Positions 8,515 to 17,800 of a stretch of 64,000 nucleotides of DNA are shown here, one piece after another (within the stretch, counting starts at the first letter, position 1; the number at the start of each line of letters is the position of its first letter). Both the position numbers and the translations under genes were made by a program. The stretch comes from an uncultured Myxococcales bacterium (lineage in GTDB: Bacteria; Myxococcota_A; UBA9042), in the NCBI GenBank assembly GCA_903840165.1, contig CAIMEY010000047.1, forward strand, positions 1-64,000, read 5' to 3'. The notes beneath the pieces were generated by a model that did not search any database, was not told where the DNA came from, and was given only the letters and a program-made list of their open reading frames with translations.

Positions 8515-9717
8515 ATGGCCAAGGCCAAGTTTGAGCGTAACAAGCCCCACGTCAACGTGGGCACCATCGGCCACGTCGATCACGGCAAGACGACGCTGAC
8601 GGCGGCCATTACTAAGCACCAGGCCTCCAAGAACTTGGGTAAGTTCAAGTCGTTCGACGAGATCGACAAGACACCCGAGGAAAAGGCACGTGGTATCACC
8701 ATCTCAACGGCTCACGTTGAGTACGAGTCCGTCAAGCGTCACTACGCTCACGTGGACTGTCCGGGACACGCCGACTACATCAAGAATATGATTACCGGCG
8801 CAGCTCAGATGGACGGCGCGATCGTGGTTTGCGCTGCGACCGACGGCCCCATGCCCCAGACCAAGGAGCACATCCTGCTCGCGCGTCAAGTGGGTGTGCC
8901 CTCCATCGTGGTGTACCTGAACAAGTGCGACGTGGCCTATGCTGATGACCCGGAAGGCGAATTGGTTGACCTCGTCGACATGGAGCTGCGCGAACTGCTC
9001 GACAAGTACGACTTCAAGGGTGACGACGCGCCGATCATTCGTGGTTCCGCGTTGCTCTCTTTGCAGGGCGACACCAGCCGCTTTGGCACGCCGTCCATCG
9101 ATCAGCTGATCGATGCGCTGGACAACTTCATCCCCGATCCGATTCGCGAAATGGACAAGCCGTTCATGATGCCGGTCGAAGACGTGATGACGATCTCCGG
9201 CCGTGGCACCGTGGTGACTGGTCGCGTTGAGCGCGGCACGATCAAGGTCGGCGACGAAGTCGAAGTGGTTGGCATCCGCGCTACCCAGAAGACGATCATC
9301 ACCGGCATTGAAATGTTCCACAAAATCGTGGAACAGGGCCAGGCTGGCGACAACCTGGGCGCCCTGCTGCGTGGCCTCAAGCGTGACGACGTCGAACGCG
9401 GTCAAACCCTGTGCAAGCCGGGTTCCGTGACGCCGCACGCCAACTTCAAGGCCGAAGTGTACGTCCTCAGCAAGGACGAAGGCGGCCGTACCAAGCCGTT
9501 CTTCAAGGGTTACCGCCCGCAGTTCTACTTCGGCACCGCCGACATTACCGGCGACATTGACTTGGCGGCGGGCGTCGAGATGGTCAAGCCGGGTGACAAG
9601 GTCGAGCTGATCATCAAGCTGATCGTGCCGGTTGCTATGGAAAAAGGCATGCGCTTCGCGATTCGCGAAGGCGGCCGTACCGTGGGCGCTGGTCTGGTGA
9701 GCGAAATCATCGCGTAA
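8515..9717 (+). CDS. tuf: elongation factor Tu
   Basis: EF-Tu delivers aminoacyl-tRNA to the ribosome. The 400-residue protein has GHVDHGKT (P-loop), the switch I region ending [13 protein letters not shown] (G3), NKCD (G4) and GSAL (G5), followed by the two beta-barrel domains. The true start is the ATG at 8515 with GGGGAG at 8501-8506; the open frame extends upstream to 8464 without meaning. It is co-transcribed with the four upstream tRNAs. Confidence 0.98.
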   Translation: MAKAKFERNKPHVNVGTIGHVDHGKTTLTAAITKHQASKNLGKFKSFDEIDKTPEEKARGITISTAHVEYESVKRHYAHVDCPGHADYIKNMITGAAQMDGAIVVCAATDGPMPQTKEHILLARQVGVPSIVVYLNKCDVAYADDPEGELVDLVDMELRELLDKYDFKGDDAPIIRGSALLSLQGDTSRFGTPSIDQLIDALDNFIPDPIREMDKPFMMPVEDVMTISGRGTVVTGRVERGTIKVGDEVEVVGIRATQKTIITGIEMFHKIVEQGQAGDNLGALLRGLKRDDVERGQTLCKPGSVTPHANFKAEVYVLSKDEGGRTKPFFKGYRPQFYFGTADITGDIDLAAGVEMVKPGDKVELIIKLIVPVAMEKGMRFAIREGGRTVGAGLVSEIIA

Positions 9718-9723
9718 AGACTG

Positions 9724-9780
9724 AGGAACCTCCGCCTTGGCTGCTGGGAGTCAGCTCCTGGCCGCCAAGGCGGAGTTCCT
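9724..9780 (+). terminator. long hairpin after tuf
   Basis: aggaacctccgccttgg (9724-9740) can pair with ccaaggcggagttcct (9765-9780) across a 24-nt loop, with a one-base bulge. Only a short T-containing stretch (gtttct) follows, so this may be a partial terminator or a processing structure that sets EF-Tu levels above those of the downstream genes. The remaining sequence to rpmG (9781-9998) shows no gene. Confidence 0.55.
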
Positions 9781-9998
9781 GTTTCTGCGCAATTTCCTAG
9801 CTCGCCGCTGGGAATCCGTGCCGAGAATCGGTACAAGGTCGGCGCATCGGGCCTAGCCCGCAAATGCGTCGGCACGGCGAATCAGGCAGCAGCAGGCTGC
9901 CCACATCGAACGAACGGCTACGAATCGACTAGTTGCAGAGATCGCGTTTTAGACCGAGTTGCAGTGTTCGAGTCCAGTAGCGAGAGACGGAGGGCGTC

Positions 9999-10181
9999 AT
10001 GGCCGCCAAGGGTAACCGCAGCATTATTCACCTGGAATGCCAGACTTGCCGCAACAGTGGCATTCCCGGCGTGTCCCGCTACACGACGACCAAGAACAAG
10101 AAGACCACGCCCGGGCGCATGATGTTCAAGAAGTACTGCCGCTTCGAGCGCAAGCACACGGAACACAAGGAAGCCAAGTAG
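9999..10181 (+). CDS. rpmG: 50S ribosomal protein L33
   Basis: This 60-residue L33 has the family pattern [29 protein letters not shown] and RKHTEHKE. Compared with the usual zinc-binding form it has extra residues (GIPGVS) after the first C-x2-C. The second pair is broken: [10 protein letters not shown] keeps only one cysteine, so metal binding is doubtful. GGAGG stands 6 nt before the ATG. It sits between tuf and tRNA-Trp, a common bacterial arrangement. Confidence 0.93.
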   Translation: MAAKGNRSIIHLECQTCRNSGIPGVSRYTTTKNKKTTPGRMMFKKYCRFERKHTEHKEAK

Positions 10182-10361
10182 ACACAAGCAGGCCCGACGG
10201 TTGGCGAGCGAAAGCTCATGCGCAACGGCACGTTTCGGTTCAACCCGACTTGCCCTGACCCGCAGCCTCCGACCAACGGTAGCACTGCTTGGGCGTTGCA
10301 GCGCCTGCGAGGCGCTCTTCTTCCGGGTAAGACCCTGTGTTGTCAAAAGGTGTGGAGAAAT

Positions 10362-10434
10362 AGGCCAGTAGCTCTAACGGTAGAGCAGCGGACTCCAAAT
10401 CCGCGGGTTGGGGGTTCGAATCCCTCCTGGCCTG
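10362..10434 (+). tRNA. tRNA-Trp (anticodon CCA)
   Basis: The acceptor aggccag pairs with ctggcct. The anticodon arm gcggactccaaatccgc gives CCA, the T-loop is ttcgaat and the discriminator is G, as expected for Trp. The following bases are ccc, so the 3' CCA is not encoded. It lies between rpmG and secE, as in many bacteria. Confidence 0.95.
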
Positions 10435-10438
10435 CCCC

Positions 10439-10455
10439 GGCGCTGCAGCAGCGCC
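10439..10455 (+). other. perfect small hairpin after tRNA-Trp
   Basis: ggcgctg-cag-cagcgcc forms a 7-bp stem with a 3-nt loop four bases after the tRNA. A second, weaker stem (gcgc/gcgc around atccc/gggat) follows at about 10467-10492. There is no T-tract, so these are more likely RNA-processing structures between the tRNA and secE than a terminator. Confidence 0.45.
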
Positions 10456-10564
10456 CAGTGAACCGCGCGATCCCCAAAGGGATGTAGCGCACCCGCAGGG
10501 GTCACGGCGCCAGACGCCCCGCCCCTGCCCGACCCGGCCCGCCGCCGTGTCCTGGAGGCCCACG

Positions 10565-10972
10565 ATGAGCCAAGAACGCATGGTGAATCTCGCGTTCGTC
10601 GCCGCCGCCTTGATGCTGTGGTTCCTCAGCACGCACCTCATCGCAGGCGTGTTCGATATGCTGCCGCCGCCGCCGATTGCCTTGGGTAATCAGTGGGATG
10701 CCAGCATCATCGGCCGCGAGTTCCGCCTGTCGAACCTGCTGGGGATTTCCGCAGGCGTTCTTGGTGGCATCTGGCTGTGGCGTAATGCCAAAATACTGAC
10801 CTTGGCCCATGAAGTGACCGGCGAATTGCGCAAGGTGACCTGGCCGTCCGCCGCTGAGACGCGGTTGTCCACCGTCGTCGTGATGGTGACGACCGTGCTG
10901 GTTGGCCTGTGCCTGTGGGTGTTTGACACCGTCATCGGTGCGCTAACCCGCTTTGTTTACAACATTTTCTAA
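10565..10972 (+). CDS. secE: SecE subunit of the Sec translocon
   Basis: SecE clamps SecY in the inner-membrane protein channel. The 135-residue product has three predicted membrane segments (about residues 5-25, 55-73 and 100-130), the long form found in enterobacteria. The conserved cytosolic segment EVTGELRKVTWPSAAET lies before the last one. The ATG at 10565 is preceded by GGAGG. It is followed by nusG, as is usual. Confidence 0.96.
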   Translation: MSQERMVNLAFVAAALMLWFLSTHLIAGVFDMLPPPPIALGNQWDASIIGREFRLSNLLGISAGVLGGIWLWRNAKILTLAHEVTGELRKVTWPSAAETRLSTVVVMVTTVLVGLCLWVFDTVIGALTRFVYNIF

Positions 10973-11186
10973 GCGGCCCGGACCGCCAATCGGACTGCGC
11001 CTGGCTGTGCAGTGATTGGCGTCTTTTGCGTCCCAAGGGGGCGCGTGAATCGACGGCCGCCCACGGCAATCCAGCCAGAACGGCAAACGCTCAAGGCAGT
11101 GAGGACCTCAGGTCCAAGTCGCGGTAGCCGCGTGTAGCTGAGCCAGGGATTGCCAATCCAGGTGTTGTGTCTCCAGGAGTTGCGCC

Positions 11187-11774
11187 ATGACCGAAGCGAT
11201 TCAACCCGATGTTGCGCCTGCCAAATCCGCAAGGCCTGTGCGCAAGCGCTGGTACATCGTCAATACGTACACGGGCTCTGAAAACGTTGCCCGCGCCAGC
11301 CTGCTCGAGCGCATCAAGGTCGACGGTTTGGAAGAGTTCTTTGGCGATGTGCTCGTGCCGACTGAGAAAGTCGCCGAAGTGCGCGCCGGTATTCGCCGCG
11401 AGACCAAGCGCAAGTTCTTTCCGGGCTACATTCTGGTGCAAATGGTCCTGAACCAAGAGACTTGGCACCTGGTCAAAGGAACCCAGAAGATCATTGGCTT
11501 TGTTGGCGGCACGATGAACCCGCCGGCCGTGCCCGACCACGAAGTCGCCCTGATTACGCGCCAGCTTGAGCAAAGTGAAGTGCAGGCCAAGCCCGTGGTT
11601 GGCTTTGACGAAGGCACCGAAGTGCGCGTCATTGATGGACCTTTTGCCAATTTCTCAGGCACCGTGGCGGAAGTCAGTGCCGACAAGCAGAAGCTCAAAG
11701 TGCTCGTCTCGATCTTTGGCCGCGCCACGCCCGTGGAACTCGGCTTTATGCAAGTGGAAAAGATCGGCGGCTGA
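11187..11774 (+). CDS. nusG: transcription elongation/antitermination factor NusG
   Basis: NusG binds RNA polymerase, suppresses pausing and links it to Rho or the ribosome. The 195-residue protein has the NGN domain ([28 protein letters not shown]) and a C-terminal KOW domain ([15 protein letters not shown]). CAGGAG precedes the ATG. The 214-bp gap from secE contains no recognisable gene. Confidence 0.98.
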   Translation: MTEAIQPDVAPAKSARPVRKRWYIVNTYTGSENVARASLLERIKVDGLEEFFGDVLVPTEKVAEVRAGIRRETKRKFFPGYILVQMVLNQETWHLVKGTQKIIGFVGGTMNPPAVPDHEVALITRQLEQSEVQAKPVVGFDEGTEVRVIDGPFANFSGTVAEVSADKQKLKVLVSIFGRATPVELGFMQVEKIGG

Positions 11775-11876
11775 GGACATTTCCCGATTTCTTGAGTGCG
11801 AGGCCGTTTTCCGCCGGCCGCCTGTAGCACGGCAACGCGCAAGCGCTGTATCTGACAACGCGGAAAGGAGTACACC

Positions 11877-12302
11877 ATGGCCAAGAAAATTACCGGCTAC
11901 ATCAAGTTGCAGCTGCCTGCTGGCAAAGCGACCCCGTCGCCGCCGGTTGGACCTGCGCTCGGTCAGCACGGCGTCAACATCATGCAGTTCTGCAAGGCGT
12001 ACAACGCGGAGACGGCTCCCCAAGTAGGCATGATCATTCCTGTTGTGATCACGGTCTATTCGGACCGCTCCTTTACCTTCATCACCAAGACGCCGCCCGC
12101 GAGCCGATTGCTGTTGAAGTACGCCAGTTTGGCAAAGGGCTCTTCGGTGCCCAACCGCGACAAGGTCGGCAAGATTTCCCGCGCTCAACTGCTGGAAGTT
12201 GCCAAGATCAAGATGCCCGATCTGTACGCGACCAATGAAGAAACTGCGATGAACACCATCGCCGGCACCGCCCGTTCGATGGGCATCGACATCGTCGGTT
12301 AA
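11877..12302 (+). CDS. rplK: 50S ribosomal protein L11
   Basis: L11 organises the GTPase-associated centre of the ribosome. The 141-residue protein shows [31 protein letters not shown] and the C-terminal RNA-binding [21 protein letters not shown] precedes the ATG. It is followed 10 bp later by rplA. Confidence 0.98.
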   Translation: MAKKITGYIKLQLPAGKATPSPPVGPALGQHGVNIMQFCKAYNAETAPQVGMIIPVVITVYSDRSFTFITKTPPASRLLLKYASLAKGSSVPNRDKVGKISRAQLLEVAKIKMPDLYATNEETAMNTIAGTARSMGIDIVG

Positions 12303-12312
12303 GGGGGACGCC

Positions 12313-13023
12313 ATGGCCAAATTATCTAAGAAATATGCAGCTGCGCTAGCAAAGATCGATCGTCAGAAGCGGTACGGCCTCGATGAGGCTTTGACCCTTG
12401 TGCGCGAGATCGCTTTCGGCAAGGCCGATGAAACCGTTGAAATTGCTATCAATCTTGGTGTCAATCCCAAGCACGCCGACCAAGCAGTTCGCGGTGCCGT
12501 GGTTTTGCCAGCAGGTACCGGCAAGGTCAACCGCGTCCTGGTTTTTGCCAAGGGCGACAAAGAGAAAGAAGCGCTTGATGCGGGCGCCGATTACGCCGGT
12601 GGCGACGAACTGGTCGAGAAGATCAAGGGCGGCTGGTTCGACTTCGACACCTGCATCGCTACGCCGAACATGATGGTTTCGGTCGGCAAGATCGGTAAGC
12701 TCTTGGGACCACGCGGTTTGATGCCGAATCCCAAGGTCGGCACGGTGACCTTTGAAGTGGCGACTGCGGTCAAAGCGGCCAAGGCCGGTAAGATCGAGTT
12801 CCGCGCGGAGAAGTCCGGCATCATCCATGCGGGCATTGGCAAGCGTTCCTTTGAGCACGCCTCGCTCAAGGACAATGCGGCCGCGCTGCTCGAGGCCTTG
12901 GTGAAAGCCAAGCCGGCGACGGCGAAAGGCACGTACTTGCGCGCGATTACGCTGTGCACGACGCACTCTCCGGGTGTGCACGTGGATACAGTAGCTGTGG
13001 CCGCCGAGTTCAAGCTGCTCTAG
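12313..13023 (+). CDS. rplA: 50S ribosomal protein L1
   Basis: L1 forms the mobile L1 stalk that helps release E-site tRNA and often represses its own operon. The 236-residue product has the family features [38 protein letters not shown] and [20 protein letters not shown] precedes the ATG. It is the last gene before a long leader. Confidence 0.98.
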   Translation: MAKLSKKYAAALAKIDRQKRYGLDEALTLVREIAFGKADETVEIAINLGVNPKHADQAVRGAVVLPAGTGKVNRVLVFAKGDKEKEALDAGADYAGGDELVEKIKGGWFDFDTCIATPNMMVSVGKIGKLLGPRGLMPNPKVGTVTFEVATAVKAAKAGKIEFRAEKSGIIHAGIGKRSFEHASLKDNAAALLEALVKAKPATAKGTYLRAITLCTTHSPGVHVDTVAVAAEFKLL

Positions 13024-13497
13024 CAAAGAAACCCATTGTTTTCTCTGGCGCTTCGGCTCCAGGAGAACGAGGACGAGGCGGTAACGTCCCGTCGGCCTGC
13101 CCGGCTGAGGCTGCGGCAGGCAAGCTCGTCCCAAACAGGCTTTAGGTCTGCTGGGACAGCGTCTGGGAAGTCGGCAGTTGCAGGTGACCGGTCAAGGCAT
13201 TAGCCAAGCCCGCGATGTGCAACGAGAAGTCCGGCGGAGGCGCGCGGTGGAGCACAGAAGCTGCAACCGGAGGCGATGGCAGAGGATTCGGACCAGGATC
13301 GCAAGAACCAGGGCCTAGTTCAACGCAATCAGCGGACTTTTTCGGAAGCGCCGCAAGCAGTCGGGGCAGTACAGGGTGTGTCAACGCGATTGGCAGAGGA
13401 CGGCAAGTGGTCGTCGTATCTGCATCTCCACTCAGGCGTAGCAGGGCATCAAGGCCTCCAGCAGAGCAATCTGTCTGGAAAAGCAGGAGAATCACCC
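13024..13497 (+). promoter_or_regulatory. 474-nt rplA-rplJ spacer, probable L10 leader
   Basis: No gene is supported here. Two hairpins are visible near the 5' end. ttctctgg pairs with ccaggagaa around a cttcgg loop (13041-13067), and gcctgcc pairs with ggcaggc (13095-13121). In many bacteria this spacer holds an rplJ promoter and the autoregulatory site bound by the L10-L12 complex. That role is inferred from position; I could not identify the L10-binding fold itself. Confidence 0.5.
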
Positions 13498-14019
13498 GTG
13501 AACAAGCAGCAAAAGCAAGATCGGGTCGAGGAGCTGCGGCAGGCTTTAGCCGGCATTGACGGCATGATCGTCGCTGAGTACCGGGGCATCACCATGAGTG
13601 AAGTCCAGGCCCTCCGCGCGGCCGTGCGCAAAGCTGACGGCAAAGTCCGCGTGGTCAAGAACACCCTTGCTCGCTTGTCGATCAAAGGCACCTCACTTGA
13701 GGGAGCCAGCGACAAGCTGGTGGGGCCCGTGCTCATTTCGTATGGCAAGGACCTCGCGGGTTCAGCCAAAGCCCTTGTTGACGTTGCCAAAGACAACGCC
13801 AAGCTCGTCATTACCGGCGGTGTGCTCAGCGGACGGATTCTCAGTACTGAGGATGTCGTAGCGCTGTCCAAACTGCCGAGTCGCGACGTGCTTCGCGCCA
13901 AGTTCTTGGGCGTCCTCAATGCGGTTCCGACCAAGTTCGTCGGAACCTTGGCAGGCGTACCGCGTGGCTTGCTCAACGTTTTGAACGCGCGCAAAGAACA
14001 ACTGGAAGAGGCTGCATAG
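13498..14019 (+). CDS. rplJ: 50S ribosomal protein L10
   Basis: L10 anchors the L7/L12 stalk to 23S rRNA. The product is 173 residues from a GTG at 13498, with GCAGGAGA just upstream. Typical L10 features are GMIVAEYRGITMSEVQALR, VRVVKNTLARLSIKG and the C-terminal L12-binding helix after GVPRGLLNVLNA. The frame is open upstream to 13276, but that stretch is leader sequence with no family similarity. Confidence 0.96.
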   Translation: MNKQQKQDRVEELRQALAGIDGMIVAEYRGITMSEVQALRAAVRKADGKVRVVKNTLARLSIKGTSLEGASDKLVGPVLISYGKDLAGSAKALVDVAKDNAKLVITGGVLSGRILSTEDVVALSKLPSRDVLRAKFLGVLNAVPTKFVGTLAGVPRGLLNVLNARKEQLEEAA

Positions 14020-14072
14020 CCTTATCCTTTGGTTCTCGCGGTGTTTGAGCAATCAGCATCGACTCCAGCGGA

Positions 14073-14092
14073 CCGGCTCAACGTTGAACCGG
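14073..14092. other. 20-bp near-palindrome between rplJ and rplL
   Basis: The sequence ccggctcaacgttgaaccgg is self-complementary except at one base pair. It lies in the 181-bp gap between rplJ and rplL. It could be a regulatory or RNA-processing element; nothing more can be said from sequence alone. Confidence 0.35.
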
Positions 14093-14200
14093 CCCAATCG
14101 ACCCAAAGTGTGACGACTGGAACCACACCCTGAGCGCGTTCCACCTGGCCTTGCAAATCCTTGTCAAGCCAAACGCGCATCGCTAGTACAGGAGCCTATC

Positions 14201-14584
14201 ATGGCAATTTCCCGTGAAGACCTCATCAGCCACCTCTCTGGCCTGACCGTTATCGAACTCGCCGAGATCATCAAGGACCTCGAAGACAAGTGGGGCGTCA
14301 CCGCCGCCGCTCCGGTCGCCGCCGCTGGTGCCGCGCCCGCCGCTGCTGCTGAAGCCCCCAAGGTCGAAGAGAAGACCGAGTTCGACGTCATCATCCTCGA
14401 TCCGGGCGCCAACAAGATCAACGTGATCAAGGTGATCCGCGAGCTGACCGCCCTTGGCCTCAAAGAAGCCAAGGATCTGGCCGAGAAAGCAGGCGGCGTC
14501 GTCAAAGAGGCCGTTTCCAAGGCCGATGCCGAAGGTTTCAAGAAGAAGCTGGAAGACGCCGGCGCCAAGGTCGAAATCAAGTAA
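14201..14584 (+). CDS. rplL: 50S ribosomal protein L7/L12
   Basis: L7/L12 forms the flexible stalk that recruits translation factors. The 127-residue protein has an N-terminal dimerisation helix ([20 protein letters not shown]), an Ala/Pro hinge (residues about 30-52) and the conserved C-terminal domain with [18 protein letters not shown] and [18 protein letters not shown] precedes the ATG. Confidence 0.98.
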   Translation: MAISREDLISHLSGLTVIELAEIIKDLEDKWGVTAAAPVAAAGAAPAAAAEAPKVEEKTEFDVIILDPGANKINVIKVIRELTALGLKEAKDLAEKAGGVVKEAVSKADAEGFKKKLEDAGAKVEIK

Positions 14585-14670
14585 TTTCGAGCCCTTTGGT
14601 TCCTTCTTTCAGGTGCAAGACAGTAAGGCGGCCGCGCGCCGTCCCGATGTCCTCACCGCACAAGGTCGAT

Positions 14671-14717
14671 GCCCCCGAGAGGTCCGGTGCTGCAAAAGCA
14701 CTTGGCCGCTCGGGGGC
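14671..14717 (+). terminator. rplL-rpoB attenuator hairpin
   Basis: gcccccgag (14671-14679) pairs perfectly with ctcgggggc (14709-14717). The intervening bases ggtccggtgct and agcacttggcc extend the stem towards a small loop, and a short cttt follows. The same place in E. coli holds a partial attenuator and RNase III site that lowers rpoBC expression relative to ribosomal genes, so a similar role is likely. The rest of the 312-bp spacer shows no gene. Confidence 0.75.
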
Positions 14718-14896
14718 TTTCGCCCATCCGCCGCCGGATCCACACCCAGCGGCAGCCGAAGACGCCCCGCCGATGCGGTTTGGCCCTGGCGTCCCGGTGC
14801 AATCGACAACACGCTTTTGAGCATACGCTTCGCGACATGGCCCGTTCCCGCTTGCGGTTCATGGTCTTACGCGCTGCAGTAAGGAGAATTCTACGC

Positions 14897-17800
14897 ATGG
14901 CACGCACTGCAATGGACCTTCGGGTCCGCAAGTCGTTCTCTCGCATCAACCGCGTGGTCAAGGTCCCCGACCTAATCCATGTGCAGCGCCAGTCGTATGA
15001 CAAGTTCCTGCAGCGCACTGTGCCGCCGGCGCAGCGCGAAAACGTTGGTTTACAGGCGATTTTCTCGTCCGTATTCCCGATCCAGGATTTCAACAAGACC
15101 GCCTCCTTGGAATTCGTCTCCTACCATCTTGAGGAGCCTAAGTACGACGTCACCGAATGCCGCGCCCGTGGCATGACCTTCGCTTCACCGATCAAGGTGT
15201 TGATTCGCTTGGTTGTTTTTGATGTCAGCGAGACTGGCATCCAGACCATCCGCGACGTCAAGGAGCAGGAAGTCTACTTCGGCGAAATTCCGCTGATGAC
15301 CGACGCCGGCACCTTCATCATCAATGGCTCGGAGCGGGTCATCGTCAGCCAATTGCATCGTAGTCCTGGCGTGTTGTTCGAGCACGACAAGGGCAAGACC
15401 CATGCCAGCGGCAAGCGCATCTACTCCTCGCGCGTCATTCCCTACCGCGGCTCCTGGCTGGACTTCGAGTTCGACCACAAGGACACGCTGTATGTGCGCA
15501 TCGACCGTCGTCGCAAGATGTACGCCACGGTGCTGCTGCGCGCGCTTGGCTACACGGTCGAGGATTTGCTCAACTATTACTATGACGTCGAGACCATTCG
15601 CTTGGCTCCCGGGCCGGACGATAGCCTCAAGGCCTACCGCGCCCTGAGCTTTGACCTGCTTGAAGGGCAGCGCACCACCGACGACATCATGCATCCGACC
15701 ACGGGACAGCTGCTTTTGCATCGCAATCGCAAGTTTACCCAGCGCGTCATCAAGATTATGCGCGATACGGGCATGACTGAGCTCGAGATGCCGGTTGAGC
15801 AAATCGACGGCAAAGTCGTTGCGGTTGACGTCGTGGACGAGGAAACCGGCGAAGTCTTGTTTGAGGCCAACCGCGTCCTGACGCCGGCTGACGTCGATAC
15901 GCTCGTCGAGCACAAGATCTATCAATTCGACGTGTTGTACATCGATCGCCTCAACGTCGGCCCCTTCTTGCGCGACACCTTGGCCAAAGACATCGACGAT
16001 GTCACCAAGCGCAAGCGCCAGCCGACCACCGAGCAGGCCATCGAGGACATTTACCACCACCTGCGTCCGGGCGACCCACCGTCGGCCAACCAGGCGCGTA
16101 ACTACTTCAATAACCTGTTCTTTAATGAGCAGCGTTATGACCTCAGCGACGTCGGTCGCATGAAGGTGGAGTACAAGTTCGCGCGGCGTAAGGCGCTGAT
16201 GGCGCTCAAGAAGCAGGGCTTGGTGCGCTTGGAAACGGTGTCGATGCGCCGTGACCGTAGCTTTGACCTGACCTCGCCGGGTTCGGATTACCGCACCTGG
16301 AAGCTGGAGTTCTCGCTGTTCCACGCTGGGCACAAGCAGAAGACCTTCCTGGTCAAGCTCGATGCCAAGTCGTTCCCGGACATGAAACGCGTGTCGCCGG
16401 CGGACCTTGCCTCGCACCTCGCGGGCGTGTTCTCCGTGGCCGACCTGCAGCGTCCGGGCGATGTCAAGCAGGCTGATTGGCAAATCGGCTTTGTGGTGCG
16501 CTCGGCCAAGGGCGAAGAGAAGCGCGTTTCCTGGAAGGTGGACAACAAGGCTTTCGCCAATCCGGCCCAAGCCTTACCTTCGGAATTGGCGACGGCCTTG
16601 CAGGCGGCGTGGAAGGATCAGTCCTTCATCGCGGTCGAGCTCGATGGCGCCTCCGAACTGGTTGTACGGCCTACGGAATCCGGTGCGGAAATCGCCGTTG
16701 AGGGCAGCGAACTGCTGCGCCAGAGGCTGGATCTGCCTTCGGGCGTGTTTGGTCTGGAAATGCGCGTTTCCACGGGTCTTTTGACCGTCGCCGTCTCCGA
16801 TCAGCGCACTGTGCTGATCATGCCGGTACGTGGCAACCGTCAGGTGTCGATTCGCGTCGACGGCAATGAGGAACTGCGCAACCGCTTGGGCCTTGCCCCC
16901 GTGGCGCCGTGCTACACCCTCACGCGGTCGGATATTCTTAGGACGATTGCGTACTTGCTCTCGCTCAAGAATGGACGTCCGGGCTACAACATCGACGACA
17001 TCGACCACTTGGGCAATCGCCGCGTGCGCGCGGTGGGCGAGTTGATGGAGAATCAGTGCCGCGTCGGCCTGGTGCGCATGGAGCGCGCCATCAAGGAAAA
17101 GATGAGCATTGCGCCGGACATCGAGACCTCGATGCCGCACGAGCTGATCAACGCCAAGCCGATGAGCGCCGTTGTCCGTGAATACTTTGGCAGTTCGCAG
17201 CTGTCGCAGTTCATGGACCAAACCAACCCGCTGAGCGAAGTGACGCACAAACGTCGCCTTTCCGCTTTGGGCCCAGGTGGTTTGACCCGTGACCGCGCTG
17301 GCTTTGAAGTCCGCGACGTGCATCCGACCCACTATGGCCGTATCTGCCCGATTGAGACGCCGGAAGGCCCGAACATCGGTCTGATTGCCAGCCTGGCGAC
17401 CTATGCCCGCGTCAACGAGTACGGCTTTATCGAAACGCCGTACCGTGAAGTCAAGGATGGCGTTCCGCAAGAGAATTACGAGTACTACTCGGCGCTGGAA
17501 GAGGAAGAACACGTCATTTGCCAGGCCAACGCCAAGGTGGATGAAGTTGGGCATTTGGTGGGCGAACTGCTCGATGCACGTAGTTCCGGCGAGTTCAAGC
17601 AGGTGACCCCCAAGGAAGTGGAGCTGATGGACGTCAGCCCCAACCAGTTGGTGTCGGTGGCTGCGTCGCTCATTCCGTTCCTGGAAAACGACGACGCCAA
17701 CCGCGCGCTCATGGGCTCGAACATGCAGCGTCAGGCGGTGCCTCTGCTGCGCACGACCTCGCCCTTGATTGGTACGGCCTTGGAACGCACGGTGGCTGCG

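Noticed and set aside
9920..9980. tRNA remnant between tuf and rpmG
   Set aside because: A T-loop-like gttcgagtcc occurs, but the flanking bases do not form T, anticodon or acceptor stems.
13276..13497. Long N-terminal extension of L10 from an upstream ATG
   Set aside because: The extra 74 residues have no L10 similarity, while the GTG at 13498 has an ideal ribosome binding site and gives the normal length.
15185..16570. Open 461-codon minus-strand frame opposite the start of rpoB
   Set aside because: Same cause: a mirror of the GC-biased rpoB codons with no recognisable domain.
17186..17290. Natural rifampicin resistance in RpoB
   Set aside because: The residues equivalent to E. coli D516, H526 and S531 are the sensitive-type ones.
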